In this document: positions 5,945 to 13,469 of the stretch, piece by piece
Position numbering within the stretch: the stretch's first letter is position 1
Layout of the letters: every line of letters begins with the position of its first letter
Virus record (IMG/VR): IMGVR_UViG_3300027687_000081
Location: 1 to 22,773 of that record
DNA: 22,773 nt
From: a virus
Strand: one strand, 5' to 3'
Notes under the pieces: model-generated
Databases searched by the model: none
Seen by the model: only the letters and a program-made list of their open reading frames with translations
What the model was told of the DNA's origin: nothing
Made by a program: the position numbers and the translations under genes

Positions 5945-8161
5945 ATGTTAGAGAAAAAATCAGTTTTAGCCCGATTGTTAGCCAACGAGAATATTTCCGT
6001 ACAGCAGGGTAATTTTCAGTCTGCATCTTTTGATGTAGTTAATCGAGTATTACGCTTGCCCCTCTGGAAAGATGATATGTCGGCTGACGTGTATGATCTC
6101 TTCGTTGGACATGAAGTTGGTCACGCACTCTACACTCCTTCAGATCCCGATGTCTTGAAGATAGAGGGTGTGCCACATTCTTATATGAACGTGGTCGAAG
6201 ATATCCGAATTGAGGAAAAACAACTTGAGAAATATCCAGGTCTAGTCTCTAGCTTTAAACGTGGCTATAGCGAATTGATCGAGATGGATTTCTTTGGCAC
6301 TAAAGATCGAGACATTAACGATATGTCTTTTATGGATCGTCTGAACATTAAAGCAAAGGGTAGAGACTTGATTGAAGTAGAATTCTCCGAAGAGGAGATT
6401 CCCTACTTTAAGAAGGCAATGTCTGTAAAATCTTTCGATGATGTCGCTGCGGTCTGTAAAGAATTGGTCGCTTGGTTAGGGGGTGAAAAAGACCCTGAAG
6501 ATAAAGAGAATGAAAGTGGCGATGAGTCTTCTGATGAAGAAAACTCTCCTCCCATAGATCAGTCTGGCGATGAATCTGCCGATGATTTCGGTGACGATTT
6601 CGGCTATGATGAATCAGAAGAGTCTGGCGAATCTGGTGATGAATCAGAAGAGTCTGGTGATGAATCAGAAGAGTCTGGTGATGAATCTGATGACCAAGCT
6701 CAAGCTAGTGACCAAGCCGATTCATCTTCTGACGATGAAAAATCTGATGAAGAGTCTGCTCCAGATAATTTGAAAGCAGGATCGTCTAAGCCAAACGGAA
6801 AGAATATTGAAGATTCTCTGCCCGAGGTTGAGACTGATACAGCCCAGCAAAAAAACACGTCTTCTTTAAATGAGGGTGAAGAAAAGTTGTTCGCCCAAGG
6901 AATGAGTCGAGCCCAGTATGAAATTTCGCGAGTAGAATATAAGGAGGTTCTTAAAAACAGAGCCGAAATCCGCGAGAAAAATCATGATCAGTGTGAACAT
7001 ACATATAAGCGTGCCGATAATCGGTTCGATGCTTTTTTGACTGACACCAAAAGTGTTGTTACGCTGATGTCAAAAGAATTCGAAATGAGAAAGGCTGCTT
7101 ATCGTTCAGCTCGTGCCCGTCTCTCCACTAAGGGTTCTATTGACGTGAATAAACTTCACGCCTATAAGTATGACGACCAGTTATTCAAACAGGTTACTAC
7201 TCTTGCTGACGGTAAAAGCCACGGCATAGTTATGCTAGTCGATTACTCTGGCTCAATGTCTAGTGTACTCGAATCTGTCATCAAACAGACAATAACACTA
7301 GTACTCTTTTGTAAGCGGGTCAATATACCATTTCAAGTATACTCGTTCACTACTAATCAAAACCGAGATGGAATTTTCAGGGATATCACTAATGCGGGTA
7401 ATGGACTGACCGCTTTTAATGTCTCTAATCTTTCCCTGATTGAGTGTTTCAATAATAAGATGTCTAAGGGCGATCTACTCTATGCTATGCGAAGTATGTT
7501 TTACCATTCTCAATTGCCATATTGGGCTCAAGGTGATCTAGAGGCTCTAGGAAGCACCCCTCTGAACGGTGCGCTACTTGCATCTGAGTTTATTATCAAA
7601 GACTTTCTCAGGGTTAATCCAGTGGAAAAGTTGAACTTCATCACATTGACCGACGGTCACAGCAATCCCATAGACCTTACTGATGGGGCAGACGCTGACT
7701 GGAAAATGCAACGAATAGCTAAAAGGATTGTGATGAAAATCAACGGAAAGACTGTCGAGCTAGATAATGCTGCGTATGGCAGAGACGGCGAAAAAAACAC
7801 TATGACGATACTCGAAGCAATCAAAGGTACTAGAGTCCAGGCTTCTAATTTCTTCATATGTCAGAAGCGGCAGATTCGCTCGGAAATGTATCGTGTGTTG
7901 GGATTTGATGATTCGCCCGAGCGCACCAAGCTGTACAATAGCATTATAAAGTCTGGAGTTTGGGTCACTGATAATACTGATGGTTATGACCGTCGATTTG
8001 TAGTCATCAATGGTTCCGATAAAATGTCTGGATCGACCGGAGAATTCCAAACTCAGGAAGATGCTACACCAGCCCAGATCACTAAAGCCTTTAAAAAGTT
8101 CAGCGGTTCTAAGAAGGGCAACCGAGTATTGACCCAGAAGTTCGCTGAATTAATTGCATAA
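5945..8161 (+). CDS. cobT-like: CobT-like protein: zinc-peptidase-like motif plus VWA domain
   Basis: A 738-residue protein. Residues about 30-180 carry H-E-V-G-H at 56-60, a zinc metallopeptidase motif, followed by N-V-V-E-D-I-R-I-E at 82-90, which could give the third metal ligand. Residues about 185-290 are extremely acidic and repetitive (D-E-S-E-E-S-G). The C-terminal third is a von Willebrand A domain: the MIDAS motif D-Y-S-G-S starts at residue 433, followed by L-T-D-G-H-S-N. This layout matches the CobT-like proteins of T4-like marine phages. It is probably a partner of the downstream MoxR/CobS-like ATPase, as in metal-chelatase or MoxR-VWA pairs. A true cobaltochelatase role is unproven. 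It is driven by early promoter copy 3. Confidence 0.8.
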   Translation: MLEKKSVLARLLANENISVQQGNFQSASFDVVNRVLRLPLWKDDMSADVYDLFVGHEVGHALYTPSDPDVLKIEGVPHSYMNVVEDIRIEEKQLEKYPGLVSSFKRGYSELIEMDFFGTKDRDINDMSFMDRLNIKAKGRDLIEVEFSEEEIPYFKKAMSVKSFDDVAAVCKELVAWLGGEKDPEDKENESGDESSDEENSPPIDQSGDESADDFGDDFGYDESEESGESGDESEESGDESEESGDESDDQAQASDQADSSSDDEKSDEESAPDNLKAGSSKPNGKNIEDSLPEVETDTAQQKNTSSLNEGEEKLFAQGMSRAQYEISRVEYKEVLKNRAEIREKNHDQCEHTYKRADNRFDAFLTDTKSVVTLMSKEFEMRKAAYRSARARLSTKGSIDVNKLHAYKYDDQLFKQVTTLADGKSHGIVMLVDYSGSMSSVLESVIKQTITLVLFCKRVNIPFQVYSFTTNQNRDGIFRDITNAGNGLTAFNVSNLSLIECFNNKMSKGDLLYAMRSMFYHSQLPYWAQGDLEALGSTPLNGALLASEFIIKDFLRVNPVEKLNFITLTDGHSNPIDLTDGADADWKMQRIAKRIVMKINGKTVELDNAAYGRDGEKNTMTILEAIKGTRVQASNFFICQKRQIRSEMYRVLGFDDSPERTKLYNSIIKSGVWVTDNTDGYDRRFVVINGSDKMSGSTGEFQTQEDATPAQITKAFKKFSGSKKGNRVLTQKFAELIA
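6608..6679 (+). repeat. 21-base in-frame tandem repeat in the acidic linker
   Basis: The unit gatgaatcagaagagtctgg plus c/t occurs at 6608-6628, 6638-6658 and 6659-6679, the first two separated by nine bases. It encodes D-E-S-E-E-S-G and expands the acidic linker between the peptidase-like and VWA parts. Confidence 0.85.
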
Positions 8162-8205
8162 TATCGAAAATAAAGGTTGACTTTACCTTAAAAATCAAGT
8201 ATAAT
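8160..8205 (+). promoter_or_regulatory. Early sigma70 promoter, related to copies 1-3
   Basis: TTGACT at 8177-8182, 17-base spacer, TATAAT at 8200-8205. The upstream aatatcgaaaataaag is shared with copies 1 and 2, but the spacer and downstream leader are different. It drives the CobS/MoxR-like gene at 8248. Confidence 0.8.
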
Positions 8206-8247
8206 ACTTGTATAGAATGAAATAAACCACTGAGAGCGTACTAAACT

Positions 8248-9432
8248 ATGACTATATCTAAGACCCAAAGTGAACTGTTGGAGATGTTCGTGTCTGCTAA
8301 CCCAGAGAAAGAATCTTTTGAACGAGAAAAAATGTTCAAGTTTGCTCAAGAGCATGGCTTCTCTGGCTCTTGCGCTCATAATCTGCTGAAGAAAGTGCCA
8401 CGAGTTAGTCGAGGTGTCTATAAGATGGTATCTTCAGCAAACGTGGTTCCTATAGCGACTAGGGTGACTAAAGCGGTCAAAGCAGCACCATCGGTCAAAG
8501 TAGCACCAAAGCAAGCACCGATTCCTAAAGCAATCGCTAAGGTACAGTCAACTTCTTCTGATGAAGTTTACATTCCCCCTGCTGATAAAAGCTTCGTGAA
8601 ATGGGGCTACTTTAGTGATGTATCCAAGATCATTAAATCTAAGATGTTCTATCCAATGTATATCGCTGGTCTGTCTGGTAACGGCAAGACAATGATGGTA
8701 GAGCAAGCATGTGCCCTTGCCAAGCGTGAATATGTTCGCGTTCAGATTACTCCAGAAACTGATGAAGATGATCTGATTGGTGGTTTTCGCTTACTGAATG
8801 GCGAGACCGTCTTTGCAAAGGGTCCAGTCATCAAAGCGATGGAAGCCGGTGCGCTTCTCATGATCGATGAGATTGATCGAGGCTCTAATAAGCTTATGTG
8901 CTTGCAGGGTGTCTTAGAGGGTAAGCCAGTTCTGATTAAAAAGACTGGTGAAGTTGTGACCCCAGCGGCTGGATTTAATGTTATTGCTACCGCTAACACC
9001 AAGGGCCAGGGAGATGATGCTGGTCGCTTTATCGCTGCTACCATCATCGATGAGGCGTTCCTAGAGCGTTTCACAGTCACTCTAGATCAGCCATACCCTA
9101 CTGCATCTACTGAGAAGAAGATCATCGCCAATCACATGGCCAAGTTTGGTGTAGATGATGCAGAGTTTGGTGAGAAACTAGTGCAATGGGGTCAAGCAAT
9201 TCGCAAGACTTTCGAAGACGGTGGAATTGATGAAGTGATCTCTACTCGAAGGATCTGCCACATTGTACAGACCTATTCGATCTTCGGGTCGCGTATGAAG
9301 TCTATAGAGCTTTGTGTGAACCGCTTCGACAGTGATACCCGAGCAGCCTTCTTAGACCTCTACACTAAAATAGATGCTGATGCTGAGATCGAGGATGCCG
9401 CTGAGTTACCTGAAGAACTGAGTAATCCATAA
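8248..9432 (+). CDS. cobS-like: CobS/MoxR-like AAA+ ATPase
   Basis: A 394-residue protein. Residues 1-60 form a helix-turn-helix-like domain (F-A-Q-E-H-G-F-S-G-S-C-A-H-N-L-L), followed by an Ala/Pro/Lys linker at about 70-105. The AAA+ core has Walker A G-L-S-G-N-G-K-T at 141-148, Walker B A-L-L-M-I-D-E-I-D near 202-210, sensor-1 I-A-T-A-N-T near 248-253 and an arginine-finger-type E-R-F. This matches the CobS/MoxR ATPases common in T4-like marine phages. It probably remodels or loads metal or a client with the CobT-like VWA protein just upstream. The N-terminal domain could bind DNA or the partner. It has its own early promoter. Confidence 0.85.
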   Translation: MTISKTQSELLEMFVSANPEKESFEREKMFKFAQEHGFSGSCAHNLLKKVPRVSRGVYKMVSSANVVPIATRVTKAVKAAPSVKVAPKQAPIPKAIAKVQSTSSDEVYIPPADKSFVKWGYFSDVSKIIKSKMFYPMYIAGLSGNGKTMMVEQACALAKREYVRVQITPETDEDDLIGGFRLLNGETVFAKGPVIKAMEAGALLMIDEIDRGSNKLMCLQGVLEGKPVLIKKTGEVVTPAAGFNVIATANTKGQGDDAGRFIAATIIDEAFLERFTVTLDQPYPTASTEKKIIANHMAKFGVDDAEFGEKLVQWGQAIRKTFEDGGIDEVISTRRICHIVQTYSIFGSRMKSIELCVNRFDSDTRAAFLDLYTKIDADAEIEDAAELPEELSNP

Positions 9433-9459
9433 CGTCTACTATATACATTATAGTTAATC

Positions 9460-9490
9460 TTTCGGGGGCTTTGTTCCCCGAAATCTTATT
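9460..9490 (+). terminator. Hairpin terminator after the CobS-like gene
   Basis: TTTCGGGG at 9460-9467 pairs with CCCCGAAA at 9476-9483 around an eight-base loop; the trailing sequence is only moderately T-rich (tcttatttgg). It probably ends the early block. Confidence 0.65.
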
Positions 9491-9502
9491 TGGAGACTAA
9501 AC

Positions 9503-9865
9503 TTGATACACATTTACGCATTACTTTCGACAATGATAATAACTATATTATATTCTGCATCATGGTCAGAAGAGTTAATGGTTCTGATAATGATAATCTT
9601 GTCGACCATGTTCTACAGTATAATATTCTTCGTCATTATAGGTTTTAAAACCATGTCTATAGTGGAAGGTAGAATGAGTACTGTGTGGCAAGTACGTACT
9701 ATATTATTGTTAGCGTTGTATATGCTTTACGACTTAGGATATGCTGGTGCGTTCTACTACTCTTTGCCGTATATGCTTATGGGTTTATCAGCCGACTTAT
9801 TTGCCACAGCAATTTCATTGGGATTGATTGAATATGAATCGTATGAGGATGAAGACGATGAGTGA
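9503..9865 (+). CDS. Integral membrane protein, unknown function
   Basis: A 120-residue protein predicted to have about four membrane segments: residues 2-18, 24-47 (L-M-V-L-I-M-I-I-L-S), about 63-85 and 88-108, ending in a very acidic tail (Y-E-D-E-D-D-E). The start is a TTG at 9503, set by the ribosome binding site TGGAG about seven bases upstream; no ATG or GTG gives a comparable protein. It follows the hairpin terminator and precedes the late promoter of the kinase gene, so its own promoter is unclear. No family recognised. Confidence 0.6.
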   Translation: MIHIYALLSTMIITILYSASWSEELMVLIMIILSTMFYSIIFFVIIGFKTMSIVEGRMSTVWQVRTILLLALYMLYDLGYAGAFYYSLPYMLMGLSADLFATAISLGLIEYESYEDEDDE

Positions 9866-9903
9866 AGAGCCGTGGAAAATTTGTAAAGCTAAGAAGCGCG
9901 TAG

Positions 9904-9911
9904 TATAAATA
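9904..9911 (+). promoter_or_regulatory. T4-type late promoter
   Basis: The exact T4 late consensus TATAAATA at 9904-9911, 47 bases before the ATG of the kinase gene. T4 late promoters have only this -10 element and are read by gp55/gp33/gp45-modified RNA polymerase. A gene 33 homologue is present in this window. Confidence 0.8.
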
Positions 9912-9958
9912 GTGCTTATATATCACATTTTATACCACGCAATAGAGAGAGTTTAGGC

Positions 9959-10663
9959 ATGTTATCATTCGAAAATTTTATTAAGAAGCATGTTGAAGAG
10001 TTAGAAGAGGGTGTCAATGACCCGGCTATATTCAAAGCAGTCTTTCTTGCTGGTGGACCCGGTTCTGGTAAATCGTTCATTGTAGGTAAGACTGGTCTTC
10101 CAGCATTGGGATTTAAAGTCGTAAACTCTGATGATGCTTTTGAGAAGGGTATGGCTAAAGCCGGACTGGAGACTAATCCAGAGAACATATTCTCTGTACA
10201 GGGCCAAGAACTACGTGGTCGAGCAAAAGACTTTACTGCGCTTAAGCAGTCTATCTATCTTAAGGGTCGTCTTGGTTTAGTCATTGACGGCACAGGCAAG
10301 AACATCGATAAGCTAAAGAGACAGGCCACTATGCTGAAAGAGCTTGGTTATGATGTCTCTATGATGTTTGTCAATACTGATCTAGACACTGCACAAGATC
10401 GTAATCAGGCTCGATCTAGAACTTTACCGAGGGATGAGGTAGAGACTTATTGGAAAACTATTCAGTCGAATATTGGCTCTCTACAGACGTTTTTCGGTAA
10501 AGATAAATTTGTTGTTGTAGATAATTCTGAGGGCAAAGATTACAAAGCCGAAACTGTTCGCGCATATAGGGAAATTATTAAATTCTCCAAAAAGCCACCG
10601 ACTAGTATGAAAGCAAGAGAGTGGATTAAATTGCAGAAAGCTGGTTATACCAAAAGACGATAA
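9959..10663 (+). CDS. Zeta-toxin-like P-loop kinase with putative capsid-targeting leader
   Basis: A 234-residue protein. The P-loop G-G-P-G-S-G-K-S is at 32-39, followed by V-N-S-D-D-A-F near 55-61, D-G-T-G-K-N-I near 108-115 and an arginine-containing lid region (A-R-S-R-T). This fits zeta-toxin/polynucleotide-kinase-like P-loop kinases. The N-terminus MLSFENFIKKHVEELEEG resembles the capsid-targeting leaders earlier in this window, with L-E-E as a possible prohead-protease site just before the kinase fold. It has a late promoter 47 bases upstream, consistent with a virion protein delivered at infection. The substrate (UDP-sugar, RNA/DNA end or protein) is unknown. No antitoxin gene is adjacent. 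Confidence 0.75.
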   Translation: MLSFENFIKKHVEELEEGVNDPAIFKAVFLAGGPGSGKSFIVGKTGLPALGFKVVNSDDAFEKGMAKAGLETNPENIFSVQGQELRGRAKDFTALKQSIYLKGRLGLVIDGTGKNIDKLKRQATMLKELGYDVSMMFVNTDLDTAQDRNQARSRTLPRDEVETYWKTIQSNIGSLQTFFGKDKFVVVDNSEGKDYKAETVRAYREIIKFSKKPPTSMKAREWIKLQKAGYTKRR

Positions 10664-10688
10664 TTTTTCTATACAATGGAGATTAGAA

Positions 10689-11249
10689 TTGAATCTAAAA
10701 GAGTTAACTTGGGAAAACCATAAGTCTGCGGAAAGAAAAGAATTTGCTTCTATTCTACTCAGTGGTAGTATTGAACCGCAGATGTACTATACGTATCTCA
10801 ATAATCAGTTTCACAATTATCTAGCACTAGAGTCCAATTTGCCTCTTGAGAAACTTGGACTATCTGACATTGCAAGAACTGGATTGATAAGAGAAGATAT
10901 ACAGGAACTAGAAAGTATGTATGGATTTGAATCCGACTTTGGAGACATAACTGCGTCTACTGCTGAATATAAAGAACACGTTGAGATGCTTCGTAGAGAA
11001 CAGGACACAGACGGTCTCATAGCACACATGTATGTGCGACACTTTGGCGACATGTACGGTGGTTCCATTATCAGTAAGCGCACACCAGGTCAAGGCAAGA
11101 TGTATCAGTTTGACGATGTAGAAACACTAAAGACCGAGGTGCGGGCTATACTAAACGATAGCATGTCAACAGAAGCCAATCGGTGTTTCCAATTTGCTAT
11201 AAGACTATTCGAAGAGTTGTGTAGTGGAAAGGATACAGTTTCTAAATGA
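10689..11249 (+). CDS. hemO: Heme oxygenase (biliverdin-forming)
   Basis: A 186-residue soluble protein matching biliverdin-forming heme oxygenases. W-E-N-H-K-S-A-E at 8-15 gives the proximal heme ligand His11. Y-V-R-H-F-G-D-M-Y-G-G-S at 115-126 is the conserved distal-helix G-D-x-x-G-G motif. It would convert heme to biliverdin, CO and Fe2+ with ferredoxin as electron donor. It starts with TTG at 10689, supported by TGGAG upstream. The ATGA overlap with the bilin reductase gene makes a two-step heme to biliverdin to bilin pathway. Its length is somewhat shorter than cyanobacterial HO1 (about 240), as is usual for phage versions. Confidence 0.88.
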   Translation: MNLKELTWENHKSAERKEFASILLSGSIEPQMYYTYLNNQFHNYLALESNLPLEKLGLSDIARTGLIREDIQELESMYGFESDFGDITASTAEYKEHVEMLRREQDTDGLIAHMYVRHFGDMYGGSIISKRTPGQGKMYQFDDVETLKTEVRAILNDSMSTEANRCFQFAIRLFEELCSGKDTVSK

Positions 11250-11929
11250 GCTTAGTGTGGGACAGCCTTATCGATCTACAGAATATCTTCATAGATCAAT
11301 TCGCTTCTACTGGAACAGAGGTGCATGAAGCAGGAATGGAGAGATTCAATCAGCCTGGCTGGATCAATAGAGTCTGGTCGTGTGATGGATATCGAAGGGC
11401 ACACGTTGATGTGGTTGATATGCGCGAGTCTAAAAAGGTCTGGATGATGCATGTCTGTGTATTTCCACATCTCAACAGCGATGCTCCGATCTACGGATTC
11501 GATGTAGTGGCAGGCCCTAATAAGATGACTGGAGCATTCCACGACTTCTCTGCTACGACAAATCTAGAGCATGATATGATAGATCACTTTGGTAAGATTG
11601 CGTCCAGGCTGCACTGGAAGCGAGAGAGAGAGCTTCCTCCTTGGGCTAAAGCAATCTTCACTGATCATATGATAGCTGCTGGTATGATCAAGGAACCGAA
11701 CGAAATAGCGCAGATATGCAGTACTGCTGAAGAGACTCTAGGATACTATCTAGAGAATGTAGCCGACTACGCCGGATACTCTACAGTTGAAATGGGTGCA
11801 GCCGCACAGAATTATTATGCGTATAACCAGAAACAGAACCCCCATACTCCTAATGTTATGAAGAGTTTGGGTCTAAATGAAGATGACGTTGACTTGTTTG
11901 TTCAGCAGTCGTTGTTTCCAGAGATATAA
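11246..11929 (+). CDS. pcyX: Ferredoxin-dependent bilin reductase, PcyX-like
   Basis: A 227-residue FDBR-family protein. The core V-W-M-M-H-V-C-V-F-P at 65-74, followed by P-I-Y-G-F-D-V-V-A-G at 81-90, matches the bilin-binding site. His69 and Asp86 are 17 residues apart, exactly the spacing of catalytic His88/Asp105 in PcyA. L-P-P-W-A-K-A-I-F also fits the family. Having the His-Asp pair yet sitting beside a phage heme oxygenase, it best fits PcyX, the marine-viral reductase reported to take biliverdin to phycoerythrobilin; PcyA or PebS activity is not excluded. It needs host ferredoxin. The ATGA overlap with hemO shows coupling. A late promoter overlaps its stop. Confidence 0.85.
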   Translation: MSLVWDSLIDLQNIFIDQFASTGTEVHEAGMERFNQPGWINRVWSCDGYRRAHVDVVDMRESKKVWMMHVCVFPHLNSDAPIYGFDVVAGPNKMTGAFHDFSATTNLEHDMIDHFGKIASRLHWKRERELPPWAKAIFTDHMIAAGMIKEPNEIAQICSTAEETLGYYLENVADYAGYSTVEMGAAAQNYYAYNQKQNPHTPNVMKSLGLNEDDVDLFVQQSLFPEI

Positions 11930-11932
11930 ATA
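11925..11932 (+). promoter_or_regulatory. T4-type late promoter
   Basis: Exact TATAAATA at 11925-11932, overlapping the stop codon of the bilin reductase gene and 30 bases before the next ATG. It drives the virion-type gene at 11962. Confidence 0.8.
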
Positions 11933-11961
11933 TGTGTAATAGACTAGTCAAGGAATAGAAG

Positions 11962-13275
11962 ATGGGATGGCTTTTAATACCAAACAATCCGAATTGGCAA
12001 TATGATAATGCACCACCAGACCCAGGTGCGACTATTACTTCCGGCAGTTTTGCGATAGGTACTAGATATAAGATTACCAATCTAAGCGGCACATCTGCTG
12101 CCCAGTGGCACACTGCTGCTGGAACTCAAAGTGGAGATTCTTCAGCAGCCCTATATCACGCTGATTATGTAGTGGGTGATACCTTTAAAGCTGCCGCAGC
12201 AGGAGCAGGAACTGGAAAAGTTGTATTGGCAGACTCTTCATCAAGAGAATTATGGTTAAAGCAAACTGCGGGAGTTCGGATACATACAGATCCTGCCGGA
12301 AAAGAACACAAAGTTTACACGAAAGTTCGTATGGTTGGAAGCACTGTTGATACTATGGGCGAGATAAGTAAAACATATTGGGATGCTCAGGGTACTGAAG
12401 ATGATGATGTCTCATTCAGGACTTTATGGGAAACTACAGCAGACGGAGAAAGTATTACATGGCCATGTAATCAGGGTAGTGGATACACACCCACATTCGA
12501 TGCCGTTATTGATTGGGGTGACGGTACTACCAACACAACGATAACCGCATACAATGATTCTGGTCTTACACACACTTATGCTACTGCTGGTGAGTATACT
12601 GTTCGTATTACAGGAACTTTCCCGACAGTGATATTTGGTGGCACTGCCCCAAGCAAAGATAAAATCAAGAAGGTTCTACAGTTGGGTAATGTAGGATGGA
12701 AAAATCTGAAAAGAGGATTCAAGGGTTGTTCTAACCTAACAGACTTCGTCGTGGGTTCAACTACGATGAATTTGAATGGAGATGGATCGAATATAGGAGA
12801 ATGTTTGCGTGACTGCCCTTCATTGTCCAATGTCGACTTTTCTGGTGGCAACTTTGACACAAGTGGTGTCACCAATATGAACGCATTCTTGAGGTGTAGT
12901 GCCAGCGTTCCAGTCGGTGACACTGCCTTGACCACTATAGATGTTTCATATCTAAACACATCCAATGTAACGACTATGAATGGGTTTTTCAGGGATAATG
13001 ACAATATTGAGAACCTTACTGGAATAGAGACATGGGATATATCATCTCTTAATAATTCCAATTCGCTCGACAATCGCTTTTTAGACCCAAACTCAAAAAT
13101 GCCGACCGCAACATACGATGCCTTGTTAATTGCATGGGCAGCACAAGCACCGTTTGATGTAGACAACGTCAGGTTTGGTATCAGTACATATACTGGCGGT
13201 GGTGCAGCGGAAGCAGCGCGACAGACGCTGATAGACACTTATGGTTGGATTATTTCCGATGGCGGTGCAGCGTGA
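11962..13275 (+). CDS. Virion/tail fibre-like protein with PKD and BspA-type repeats
   Basis: A 437-residue protein. The start MGWLLIPNNPNW is typical of marine phage structural proteins. Residues about 25-100 are Gly/Ala/Ser/Thr-rich. Residues about 165-215 form a PKD-like beta domain (V-I-D-W-G-D-G-T-T then H-T-Y-A-T-A-G-E-Y-T-V). Residues about 250-370 carry leucine-rich BspA/DUF285-type turns (F-K-G-C-S-N-L-T, S-G-V-T-N-M-N-A-F, T-S-N-V-T-T-M-N). The end T-Y-G-W-I-I-S-D-G-G is common in BspA-like surface proteins. This suggests an exposed adhesin or fibre that contacts host glycans or protein. AAGGAA serves as ribosome binding site. A late promoter lies 30 bases upstream, consistent with a structural role. 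Confidence 0.7.
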   Translation: MGWLLIPNNPNWQYDNAPPDPGATITSGSFAIGTRYKITNLSGTSAAQWHTAAGTQSGDSSAALYHADYVVGDTFKAAAAGAGTGKVVLADSSSRELWLKQTAGVRIHTDPAGKEHKVYTKVRMVGSTVDTMGEISKTYWDAQGTEDDDVSFRTLWETTADGESITWPCNQGSGYTPTFDAVIDWGDGTTNTTITAYNDSGLTHTYATAGEYTVRITGTFPTVIFGGTAPSKDKIKKVLQLGNVGWKNLKRGFKGCSNLTDFVVGSTTMNLNGDGSNIGECLRDCPSLSNVDFSGGNFDTSGVTNMNAFLRCSASVPVGDTALTTIDVSYLNTSNVTTMNGFFRDNDNIENLTGIETWDISSLNNSNSLDNRFLDPNSKMPTATYDALLIAWAAQAPFDVDNVRFGISTYTGGGAAEAARQTLIDTYGWIISDGGAA

Positions 13276-13445
13276 TAACAAAAAATTCAGGTTCGGGATA
13301 TTACATAATAGGGACTGGATTATTTTTTGAAAATGATAATATGGTCGTTTCCTATCCCGATGACACACCCGTTCAACAGTTCACCACTGAAGAACTCTTG
13401 TTGATTGCACACAGAGAACAGTTTCCAGAAGAGTATACTGATTAA
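13272..13445 (+). CDS. Small protein following the fibre-like gene
   Basis: A 57-residue acidic protein. I chose the GTG at 13272 because it overlaps the upstream stop as GTGA; an upstream TTG at 13245 would lie deep inside the previous gene. The sequence has a beta-like first half (G-Y-Y-I-I-G-T-G-L-F-F) and a helical acidic second half (T-E-E-L-L-L-I-A-H-R-E). Coupling to the fibre-like gene suggests a chaperone or small virion partner; this is inference from position only. It ends just before the tmRNA. Confidence 0.55.
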   Translation: MITKNSGSGYYIIGTGLFFENDNMVVSYPDDTPVQQFTTEELLLIAHREQFPEEYTD

Positions 13446-13469
13446 AGGAAGATAAAATTTTTACAATAC

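Noticed and set aside
9858-9908. 16-codon ORF beginning ATGAGTGAAGAG after the membrane gene
   Set aside because: Overlaps the previous stop and runs into the late promoter; too short to support without conservation data.
12576-13238. 220-codon leftward frame inside the fibre-like gene
   Set aside because: Antisense to a gene with clear PKD and BspA motifs; the product shows no domain.
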